Source: Candidatus Neomicrothrix sp. UBA7388
Lineage (GTDB): Bacteria > Actinomycetota > Acidimicrobiia > Acidimicrobiales > Poriferisodalaceae
Length of the DNA stretch: 12,139 nucleotides
Direction of reading: 5' to 3'
NCBI GenBank assembly: GCA_002470695.1
Contig: DKNM01000034.1
Coordinates: 1-12,139, forward strand
Within the stretch, counting starts at the first letter, position 1; the number at the start of each line of letters is the position of its first letter. Below the pieces are notes generated by a model. That model did not search any database. It had not been told where the DNA came from and was given only the letters and a program-made list of their open reading frames with translations. Below, piece after piece: positions 6,479 through 12,139 of the stretch. The position numbers and the translations under genes are program-made.

Positions 6479-8506
6479 TCAGTCGAATTCTAAATGGAGC
6501 TCCGCTTCGTGTTCGTTGAGATAGGGAGCTCTTTCGGGATGAGAGCCTGCTCCCTTGATCAGTTGCCCGACCTGATGGATCGGTCCCCAACCTGGTGAGT
6601 CTTGGTGTTGGCAGACGAGATCGTTAGCGATTGCTAGAGGACTGCAAGCAAAACCATTTCTCTCTACCACCGACTTGCCTTCCTGATCGGACCAAACCCA
6701 TTCGCCGTTTTCTTCGAGGTATCGCTGTGCCTGTTCTGGACCCTTGTAGTCAAATCCGCCTATCGCAGGTTTTTCCCGACCCTCATACGACACAAACTCA
6801 GCGACTTGAGCTGCCGCCGTCGTCTGCGCCAGTGAAGTGTGAACAGTTTGCGCTTTCCCGCATATAGCCCTGTAATAAAGAGCCGTGACAGTTCCAAAGG
6901 CGGCAATAATTGGGGTCGCCGCATCATGAACCGGCACAGTCAAGAAAACTGGCTCCCCGTCACCACCTTGGGCAACCATCATGCCGCCAAGGGCCTGCAA
7001 GAGAGGGTCGAAAGCAGGTTGATCGGCTCGGGACACATCGGCTCCATACCCCGGACTTTTCACTAGGACAAGATCATCACGCGCTGCTCGAAGTTCCTGG
7101 GTCGAGCAGCCAAGTCTCTCCGCTACGCCCGGGCGAAAATTCTCCACCACAACGTCTGCCGCCTCCACGAGCTTGTATAAGAATTCTTTATCTTCTACTC
7201 GCTTTAGATCCAGCGCTATGCCTCGCTTGCCTTGGTTCCATCCATTGAAATGAGGACTGAAATCGCGAAACGGGTCAGCATCAGGCGACTCTACTTTGAT
7301 CACATCAGACCCCAGCATTGCGAGATGTCTCGTAATAACTGGGCCTGCGATGAATGACGCCAAATCGATAGCCCGTGTTCCTTCTAACGGCGGCCCACCT
7401 TGGCCAGCGCCGGTGCCTGGTTCGTGCTTCTCTTTAAGAACTGCTTCGGTGTTCTCTCCAATCTCAGGCGCTCGACGCATCGGAGCTGAGGGGCATTCCT
7501 CGAGATGTAGGGGCTGAGAAGGCATGCCCAACACCCCGAGCTCGGGATGTTCTATCGAGTCCATCACCTTGTTCGATGCAGCTAACTCTGAGTTCACGAA
7601 CTCCTCTCGACTCTGAATCGGTTGGCATGGAACATCGTGGGTCCGAAGAACTTCGATCCAAGAGGCTCTGTCCTTCTCCCTAAAAGCTTCTTCCAGAACC
7701 GGAGTAATGAGTGCCAGGGGCTCGGGCTCAATAAGACCCCAGGGAGGATTCGGTAGATCGGGACTGCCGAGAAGGTCCATGCGGCCAATAGCTCGCAGCA
7801 TCGCTTCGAAAAATCGTCTCGTACCACATGCGACAAAAAGCCATTCTTCGTCGGCAGCTTGGAAGGGCCTATAGGCAGGTGCCCGTCCTGCTGGCCCCAA
7901 CGGACTTGCCCCATCGCGCTCTTGCGGAGTTCCGGGGAGCCAAAAGTCTCCAATTTGCATCGCTCCGGAGCCAGCAATCTCTGAAACCTCGTAATGCGGT
8001 GCTGAGCCGTGAACTTCGCGAGCGTAGAGACCTGCAGCTATTGCTAGTGCTCCAAGCATCCCGGCACCGTATTGCGATAATGGAAGCACCACCTGAACGG
8101 GTCCCTCTGTCCAACTAACCTGGTTCCAAGCAATTCCGGTTGTTGCCGAAACGTGTTCTCCGGAGCCCCAAACGCCGCGAGACGTTGGAACTGATCCCCA
8201 GATTGGCATAGAAACAATAATCGCTCCCGGAGCAATAGATCGAACGAAGTCAACCTCTGCAATATCGTCCACCACGACGACGTCGCCGCTACGAATAAGC
8301 GGTTCTTTGTTCGTCACCACCACGGAACGCTTGTTGCGGTTAAGCGCATGAAAACCAGGGTTCTTCCGGTATGGGTCACCCAGGCGATCTTCAACTTTGA
8401 TTACATCAGCACCCTGATCAGCCAAAAAACGCGTCGCGTAGGGACCAGATATTCCCGAAGCTAGTTCAATGATCCGAACGCCGACATAGGCCCCTGACTC
8501 ACTCAA
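6479..8506 (-). CDS. Tandem-domain CaiB/BaiF (type III) CoA-transferase
   Basis: A fusion of two family III CoA-transferase domains (675 aa from TTG at 8506), moving CoA between carboxylic acids. Domain 1 spans roughly 8-355: VGVRIIELASGISGPYATRF, ADQGADVIKVED. Domain 2 spans roughly 375-675: GTRAIDLASFIAGPVITRHL, GSDVIKVES, VVVENFRPGVAERLG, LVKSPGYG. A Gly/Pro-rich linker (GTGAGQGGPP) joins them. The catalytic Asp of this family aligns with Asp528 in domain 2 (VPVHDAATP), while domain 1 has SQYGAG with Gln145 there, so only domain 2 seems to carry the nucleophile. Domain 2 is also about 100 residues shorter than a full CaiB protein. Start choice: no ATG exists; TTG at 8506 has GGGGGA (8511-8516) at 4 nt. 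An upstream in-frame TTG at 8536 would add 10 residues. It ends with TGA and is convergent with the SDR. Confidence 0.88.
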   Translation of the reverse strand: MSESGAYVGVRIIELASGISGPYATRFLADQGADVIKVEDRLGDPYRKNPGFHALNRNKRSVVVTNKEPLIRSGDVVVVDDIAEVDFVRSIAPGAIIVSMPIWGSVPTSRGVWGSGEHVSATTGIAWNQVSWTEGPVQVVLPLSQYGAGMLGALAIAAGLYAREVHGSAPHYEVSEIAGSGAMQIGDFWLPGTPQERDGASPLGPAGRAPAYRPFQAADEEWLFVACGTRRFFEAMLRAIGRMDLLGSPDLPNPPWGLIEPEPLALITPVLEEAFREKDRASWIEVLRTHDVPCQPIQSREEFVNSELAASNKVMDSIEHPELGVLGMPSQPLHLEECPSAPMRRAPEIGENTEAVLKEKHEPGTGAGQGGPPLEGTRAIDLASFIAGPVITRHLAMLGSDVIKVESPDADPFRDFSPHFNGWNQGKRGIALDLKRVEDKEFLYKLVEAADVVVENFRPGVAERLGCSTQELRAARDDLVLVKSPGYGADVSRADQPAFDPLLQALGGMMVAQGGDGEPVFLTVPVHDAATPIIAAFGTVTALYYRAICGKAQTVHTSLAQTTAAAQVAEFVSYEGREKPAIGGFDYKGPEQAQRYLEENGEWVWSDQEGKSVVERNGFACSPLAIANDLVCQHQDSPGWGPIHQVGQLIKGAGSHPERAPYLNEHEAELHLEFD

Positions 8507-8510
8507 CGAT

Positions 8511-8516
8511 TCCCCC
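8511..8516 (-). promoter_or_regulatory. Shine-Dalgarno that decides the CoA-transferase start
   Basis: On the minus strand GGGGGA lies 4 nt before TTG at 8506. The other in-frame TTG at 8536 has no purine-rich stretch at the right distance. This supports a rare TTG start and a leader of about 30 nt from the -10 box at 8543-8548. Confidence 0.5.
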
Positions 8517-8542
8517 GTTGCACTCAAGTGTCTCAAGCGGCA

Positions 8543-8548
8543 ACGTTA
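8543..8548 (-). promoter_or_regulatory. Candidate -10 box for the CoA-transferase
   Basis: On the minus strand TAACGT fits TAnnnT and places transcription start near 8536. That allows either a leaderless TTG at 8536 or a 30 nt leader with a Shine-Dalgarno and TTG at 8506. No -35 is recognisable. Confidence 0.38.
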
Positions 8549-8580
8549 GCGAACTCCTAAGGAAACATCCTCTTCAGATG

Positions 8581-8597
8581 CGTCATCTCCGATGACG
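8581..8597. promoter_or_regulatory. Perfect inverted repeat, candidate operator between divergent genes
   Basis: CGTCATC-TCC-GATGACG is a perfect 7 bp inverted repeat with a 3 bp centre, in the short gap between the divergent CoA-transferase and aldolase-family genes. It ends 3 bp before the aldolase -10 box (8601-8606), covering where a -35 element or repressor would sit. No T-run follows and it is not downstream of any gene, so an operator is likelier than a terminator. No regulator gene is in the window. Confidence 0.55.
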
Positions 8598-8600
8598 TTC

Positions 8601-8606
8601 TAAGCT
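8601..8606 (+). promoter_or_regulatory. Candidate -10 box for a leaderless aldolase-family transcript
   Basis: TAAGCT fits TAnnnT and ends 7 nt before the ATG at 8614. No Shine-Dalgarno precedes this ATG, which agrees with a leaderless message. Confidence 0.42.
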
Positions 8607-8613
8607 TTGCTAT

Positions 8614-9402
8614 ATGACCGATACCACCGAACCAGCACAAGACATTGACCAGATGATTCCGTCGGCACCCACATTCGATTCAGTCGAACAGGAGCGACAA
8701 CATCGCAAAGAACGTCTGGCTTCAGTATTTCGCGTCTTTTCGAAGTTCGGCTTCGAGGAAGGTCTGGCCGGGCACGTCACAGCGAGGGATCCTGAGCTGG
8801 AGGACCACTTTTGGGTGAATCCGTTTGGTGTGCCCTTCGGTCACATTAAAACATCTGATCTCCTGCTTGTTGATCACGACGGCAACATCGTCGAAGGCCG
8901 ACACCCGCTAAATCAGGCAGCTTTTGCAATCCACAGTCGAGTTCATAAAGCTCGACCTGATGTGGTTGCTGCGGCGCATACCCATTCCTTATATGGGAAA
9001 ACTTGGTCAAGCCTAGGAAGACTTCTGGACCCTCTCACACAGGACTCCTGCGCTTTTTACGAGGATCACTCTCTGTTTAACGATTTCACTGGAGTAGTAC
9101 TCGACACAGACGAAGGCGACCGTATTGGAGATGCCTTAGGCGCTAACAAAGCCGTCATTCTCCAGAATCACGGTCTGTTGACCGTGGGCCACACGGTTGA
9201 TGAGGCAGCTTGGTGGTTTATCACCATGGAACGCACTTGCCAAAGTCAACTACTAGCTGAGGCTGCAGGAGCCCCTATACCAATTCGAGACGAGGTAGCC
9301 CGTCATACTGCTGAGCAAGTTGGGAGTCATCTCGCAGGGTGGTTTAGCTATCAGCCTATTTACGACAAAATCATTGCCGAAAACGACGACTTTCTGAACT
9401 AA
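8614..9402 (+). CDS. Class II aldolase/adducin family protein
   Basis: A 262 aa cytoplasmic member of the zinc-dependent class II aldolase/adducin fold. Visible: EGLAGHVTARDP (49-60) at the substrate-phosphate loop position, NPFGVPFGHIKTSDLLLVDHDG (69-90), the metal ligands His122 and His124 in AAHTHSLYGKTW, and His186 in ILQNHGLLTVG. The residue aligning with the catalytic Glu of fuculose-1-phosphate aldolase (in SSEW) appears to be Ala103 within LNQAAFAIH, so classical sugar-phosphate aldolase chemistry is unlikely. It belongs to a widespread but poorly characterised subgroup marked by DHFWVNPFG and DSCAFYEDHSLF. A retro-aldol or decarboxylation role on a pathway acid is possible but not shown. 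It is divergent from the CoA-transferase with a shared candidate operator, and convergent with the ligase 22 bp away. It ends with TAA. Confidence 0.9.
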   Translation: MTDTTEPAQDIDQMIPSAPTFDSVEQERQHRKERLASVFRVFSKFGFEEGLAGHVTARDPELEDHFWVNPFGVPFGHIKTSDLLLVDHDGNIVEGRHPLNQAAFAIHSRVHKARPDVVAAAHTHSLYGKTWSSLGRLLDPLTQDSCAFYEDHSLFNDFTGVVLDTDEGDRIGDALGANKAVILQNHGLLTVGHTVDEAAWWFITMERTCQSQLLAEAAGAPIPIRDEVARHTAEQVGSHLAGWFSYQPIYDKIIAENDDFLN

Positions 9403-9424
9403 TTGATTTGTCCGATGAGGCAGA

Positions 9425-11023
9425 TCACTTATCTTCCTGCGCAAGATTGATTGCGGCTCTTTCGCGTAGCTCAGTCTTGAGTACTTTGTTTGACGGGTTC
9501 AGAGGGAGTTCGTCGACCAGCCAAAAATAACGTGGAACCTTATAGTTGGCCATCTCTCTTTTACACCACGACTGAAGCTCTTTGAGGTCCGGTGGTCCGG
9601 AGGGCGCAGACACCACAAAGGCCGCACCCACTTCACCCAATCTCTCGTCAGCCACCCCGACTACCGCGACCTGTCCCACACTTGGGTGCTCCAGCATAGT
9701 GTTCTCTATTTCAGCTGGGTAGGCGTTGAAGCCACCATTTATGAACATGTCTTTTTTGCGGTCAGTGATATCTATGTAACCGGCAGCATCCATCACGCAG
9801 ATGTCTCCGGTTCGCATCCAGCCTTCGGAATCAATTGTTTCAGCTGTTTGTTCCGGCTCATCTAAATAGCCCCGCATCACAGCGTAGCCCCTGACCAAAA
9901 GCTCGCCGGGGGAACCTTCCGGAACCTCTTGGTTGTTGTCGTCAACAAGCTTGATCTCTAAGCCTGGTAGGGCCTTGCCGCTTGTACTAGCCACAATCTC
10001 CGGAGGGTCGTCGGCGGCGCAAATCGTCACGAGCCCATGAGTCTCGGTCATTCCATAGGCAGTGACGACAGTACTAAACCCGAGACGCTCTCTCATATCC
10101 ACCACTGTTTCCACCGGAATGCTCGCTGCACCAGTTACGGCCGAGCGCAAACTGGAGGTATCGAATTGATCAAGATTTTTGTAGTTAATGAGGCTTTGGA
10201 AGATAGCCGGCGGACCCGGGAACACTGTCACTTTGTCTTGTTCAATTCGCTCAAGGACCGATTCGATGTCAAAGACTGGATGTGGAAGCATTGTCGCTCC
10301 GTGCATAAAGCATGGGTTAATGGCCCCGTTGAAGCCAAATGCGTGAAAGAAAGGATTGACGATAAGCATTCGGTCGCCTTGCCTCATGCCCAATTCGCGG
10401 GCGTAGTGGCTAAATCCTTTAATGATGGGACCCTGCTCCACCATTACTCCCTTTGGCGCTCCCGTGGTGCCCGACGTGAACATGATGAGTCCCAAATCGG
10501 AGCCGACAACTTGAGCAGATCTAACGCGCATTTCTTTGAGTGACTCATCAGTACTGCGTTGCAGAAACTCAGCGAAAGATACGGTGCCATCAGGCGTATC
10601 ACCGCGTAAAACCACGATGGTCTCGAGAGAGTCAATGGTTTCTCCAGAGTCTTGCAGGTCGGCTACATAATCATTTTCCAGAAAACCTACAACTGTGAAT
10701 AAAAGTTTGACCTCTGACTTGTTTAAGACGAATGCGGCTTCACGCCCTTTGAAGCGGGTGTTCACTGGAACTAGAACCGCACCCGAAGAGAACACCGCCA
10801 TTGCGGCGATAACCCATTCCCATGAGTTTGGCGCCCAAACGGCAACGCGGTCACCTTGTTGCACTCCTGAAGCAACCAACGCACCCGAAGCTGTATCAAT
10901 TAGATCTGCCACCTCAGCGAAGCTGTAGCTGACGTCTCCGTCGGATATTGCTTCGCTAGGCCCAAACTCGCGAGCAGCACGAGCCACCAATGCTGGGAAG
11001 TTATCGGGAAGGGGTGCCGTCAC
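9425..11023 (-). CDS. Acyl-CoA synthetase (AMP-forming), FadD3-like
   Basis: An ANL-superfamily ligase (532 aa) that activates a carboxylic acid to its CoA thioester through an acyl-adenylate. Motifs in order: the P-loop LIMFTSGTTGAPKGV (179-193), NPFFHAFGFNGAI (223-235), PGPPAIFQSLI (269-279), TAYGMTETHG (321-330) with Glu327, GWMRTGDI (401-408) with the ribose-binding Asp407, the hinge TDRKKDMFINGGFNAYPAEIE (420-440), and the C-terminal catalytic Lys513 in NPSNKVLK. The NPFFHxFG, PGPPxIxQS and GGFNxYPAEIE stretches recall FadD3, which activates the steroid C/D-ring acid HIP in actinobacteria; the substrate here is not proven. The start is GTG at 11023 with AGGAG (11029-11033) at 5 nt; an overlapping ATG at 11025 reads ATG-TGA and is useless. 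It lies 32 bp after the methyltransferase, probably cotranscribed. Confidence 0.93.
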   Translation of the reverse strand: MTAPLPDNFPALVARAAREFGPSEAISDGDVSYSFAEVADLIDTASGALVASGVQQGDRVAVWAPNSWEWVIAAMAVFSSGAVLVPVNTRFKGREAAFVLNKSEVKLLFTVVGFLENDYVADLQDSGETIDSLETIVVLRGDTPDGTVSFAEFLQRSTDESLKEMRVRSAQVVGSDLGLIMFTSGTTGAPKGVMVEQGPIIKGFSHYARELGMRQGDRMLIVNPFFHAFGFNGAINPCFMHGATMLPHPVFDIESVLERIEQDKVTVFPGPPAIFQSLINYKNLDQFDTSSLRSAVTGAASIPVETVVDMRERLGFSTVVTAYGMTETHGLVTICAADDPPEIVASTSGKALPGLEIKLVDDNNQEVPEGSPGELLVRGYAVMRGYLDEPEQTAETIDSEGWMRTGDICVMDAAGYIDITDRKKDMFINGGFNAYPAEIENTMLEHPSVGQVAVVGVADERLGEVGAAFVVSAPSGPPDLKELQSWCKREMANYKVPRYFWLVDELPLNPSNKVLKTELRERAAINLAQEDK

Positions 11024-11055
11024 ATGATCTCCTAGTTACAGCGACTCGCATTAAC

Positions 11056-11865
11056 TTAAACAACTTTGGCAAGCGCTTCCCCATGAATGAAGTGAAAATA
11101 GCCGTCAGGGTCTGTTGCCCATTTCTTCCACCCAGCAGAGATCGATCTCAATTCTTCTTTTGTCGCAAACCCATAAGCAACCGCTTGCTCGGGAAAGCTC
11201 GTACTGAGACATCGATCTGCCCACGAAAGTCCCCAATTAGCTCTCTCTTCCTTTGTTGCATAGACGCCTGCATCCGCCGAGCACTGGACCTCCATAAGGC
11301 CCGCCTTTTCAAACCAGAACTTGAGATACCGACCTGCATCAGGTTCGGCCCCGTTTTCGCGCGCTACTAGCCGGTAAATCCTTCGCCACTCGTCAATGAG
11401 CTTTGATTCGGGGCTACAACACATCGTGTAATAGTCGGCATCTCGAGCAGCTACATACCCTCCAGGTCGGGTGACTCTTGCCATTTCACTAAGCGCTAGG
11501 ACGGGGTCGGTCAAGTGTTGAAGAACCTGGTGCGCATAGGAAATGTCGAAGGAATCATCTTCGAAGGGCAACTCGTAAACCGAAGCTTCTTCGACCAAAA
11601 CGTTAGTTACGCCAGATTCGGCAACAGTATTTCGTGCAGCTTCAAGGATGCTTTCACCCAAATCGATCGCCGTCACAGATCCCTCTGCTGCCCACCTCGC
11701 CAAGCCGACCGATATAGAGCCTGGGCCACACCCCACATCCAAAATGTTTGAGTCTGAAGAAATTACCCCTCGCGCAAACGCTGCGCAGTCTTCCGCAGTC
11801 CTCTTAGCGTGTTGATTGACTGCGGCTGCTTGATGTCCATGTGTGTAGACGTCTCTTTTAACCAT
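11056..11865 (-). CDS. SAM-dependent class I methyltransferase
   Basis: A 269 aa Rossmann-type methyltransferase of the UbiE/COQ5-like (Methyltransf_11) class. SAM-binding motif I is NILDVGCGPGSISVGLA (40-56), the acidic residue closing strand 2 is Asp68 in VTAIDLGES, motif II lies around LPFEDDSFDISYAHQVLQHL (99-118), and the post-motif RPGGYVAARD is at 133-142. The C-terminal part, rich in Trp and Tyr (EEWRR-like and WGLSWADRC segments), would form the acceptor lid. The substrate is unknown; O- or C-methylation of a pathway intermediate or of a small acid is possible. The ATG at 11865 has TAAGTT 6 nt upstream and no Shine-Dalgarno, so it looks like a leaderless first gene, followed by the ligase. 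It is the only biosynthetic-looking enzyme beside the ligase. Confidence 0.88.
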   Translation of the reverse strand: MVKRDVYTHGHQAAAVNQHAKRTAEDCAAFARGVISSDSNILDVGCGPGSISVGLARWAAEGSVTAIDLGESILEAARNTVAESGVTNVLVEEASVYELPFEDDSFDISYAHQVLQHLTDPVLALSEMARVTRPGGYVAARDADYYTMCCSPESKLIDEWRRIYRLVARENGAEPDAGRYLKFWFEKAGLMEVQCSADAGVYATKEERANWGLSWADRCLSTSFPEQAVAYGFATKEELRSISAGWKKWATDPDGYFHFIHGEALAKVV

Positions 11866-11871
11866 TAGCCC

Positions 11872-11877
11872 AACTTA
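11872..11877 (-). promoter_or_regulatory. Candidate -10 box for the methyltransferase-ligase unit
   Basis: On the minus strand TAAGTT fits TAnnnT and ends 6 nt before the ATG at 11865, the exact spacing for a leaderless message. It lies in the 73 bp gap after the ferredoxin gene, downstream of the hairpin at 11920-11937. Confidence 0.42.
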
Positions 11878-11919
11878 AAGGATGTAAGAGCAGATCGACA
11901 CTTGCCCTGAGACCCACAC

Positions 11920-11937
11920 GACTCCACTTGTGGAGTC
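11920..11937 (-). terminator. Hairpin directly after the ferredoxin stop
   Basis: GACTCCA-CTTG... read on the plus strand, GACTCCAC-TT-GTGGAGTC is a perfect inverted repeat. It gives a 7 bp stem with a 4 nt loop and begins 1 nt after the ferredoxin TAG (read on the minus strand). A strong stem right after a stop and before the next promoter suggests transcription end or mRNA 3' protection. There is no T-run (GTGTGGGTCT follows), so it is not a canonical Rho-independent terminator. Confidence 0.5.
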
Positions 11938-11938
11938 A

Positions 11939-12139
11939 CTATTCTTCTACGGAGATAGCAAATTCAGGGCAGTTGGCGGCGGCTAAGCGGGCTTTGTCTT
12001 CCAGCTCGACAGGTACCTCTCCATCATCAATCTCTGTTGCGTAACCGTAGTCATCTACGTCAAAGAGCTCCACTGCAAGGGAAAAGCATCGGTTGTGCCC
12101 CTGACACTTTTCCGCATCGACTTTTATCCTCATGAGCAT
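11939..12139 (-). CDS. Small ferredoxin, predicted [3Fe-4S], P450-partner type
   Basis: A 66 aa soluble ferredoxin that hands single electrons to a partner, in actinobacteria most often a cytochrome P450. Cluster motif: Cys12-x2-His15-x2-Cys18 (KCQGHNRC) and Cys57-Pro58 (NCPEF). The middle ligand position of a 4Fe-4S motif is His rather than Cys, the pattern of mycobacterial and streptomycete 3Fe-4S ferredoxins. It is acidic (LFDVDDYGYATEIDDGEVPVELED), as expected for docking to a basic partner. Two ATGs are possible, at 12139 (window edge) and 12133; the second gives the more usual start MRIKVDAEKC, and the upstream context is out of view. No P450 or ferredoxin reductase lies in the window; one may sit just beyond the right edge. 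It ends with TAG. Confidence 0.9.
   Translation of the reverse strand: MLMRIKVDAEKCQGHNRCFSLAVELFDVDDYGYATEIDDGEVPVELEDKARLAAANCPEFAISVEE

Noticed and set aside
6452..6488. Direct repeat GTCGAAT (6452-6458 and 6482-6488) at the convergent gene ends
   Set aside because: Seven bases, one copy inside a coding end; expected by chance and not linked to any element.
1..12139. Mobile elements, CRISPR arrays, tRNA or rRNA genes
   Set aside because: No transposase or integrase frames, no regularly spaced repeats, and no RNA-gene-like segments; nearly all sequence is explained by intact coding genes.

Overview
The window is gene-dense bacterial DNA of about 50% GC: 13 protein-coding genes on both strands, no RNA genes, no mobile elements, no CRISPR, and no gene-free stretch over 300 bases. 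Gene content (acyl-CoA dehydrogenases, a paired MaoC-type dehydratase, type III CoA-transferase, FadD3-like ligase, mycobacterial-type 3Fe-4S ferredoxin) and a repeated TAnnnT box 6-7 nt before the start codons of transcription-initial genes suggest an Actinomycetota-like organism, possibly a marine Acidimicrobiia relative. That placement is an inference.

Layout from left to right: (1) A minus-strand pair, a DsbA/FrnE-like thiol oxidoreductase (411-1016) followed by an acyl-CoA dehydrogenase cut by the left edge. (2) A divergent plus-strand acyl-CoA dehydrogenase (1044-2300), only 27 bp from the oxidoreductase start. (3) A minus-strand four-gene operon, read from 5451 down to 2351: O-acetylhomoserine sulfhydrylase, alpha/beta hydrolase, HadA-like and HadB-like hydratase subunits. 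(4) A divergent plus-strand 3alpha-HSD-like SDR (5603-6451). (5) A minus-strand tandem-domain CaiB/BaiF CoA-transferase, divergent from a plus-strand class II aldolase/adducin protein across a 77-107 bp region holding a perfect inverted repeat. (6) A minus-strand methyltransferase and FadD3-like acyl-CoA ligase. (7) A small ferredoxin at the right edge.

Read together, the genes look like an accessory pathway for breaking down a cyclic or branched carboxylic acid (steroid, terpenoid or similar): CoA activation by ligase or CoA-transferase, dehydrogenation by ACADs, hydration by MaoC, alcohol oxidation by SDR, C-C or ester cleavage by aldolase or hydrolase, and possibly a P450 fed by the ferredoxin. 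The substrate cannot be read from the sequence.

The main discovery candidate is the oxidoreductase. Its reading frame carries an in-frame TGA exactly where the first cysteine of the CPWC redox motif belongs (UPWC). A GC-rich hairpin with a GGTC apical loop follows at the distance expected for a bacterial SECIS element. A conventional gene caller would report only a 143-residue TTG-start fragment with no active site. I interpret it as a selenocysteine-containing DsbA/FrnE-like protein of 201 residues.
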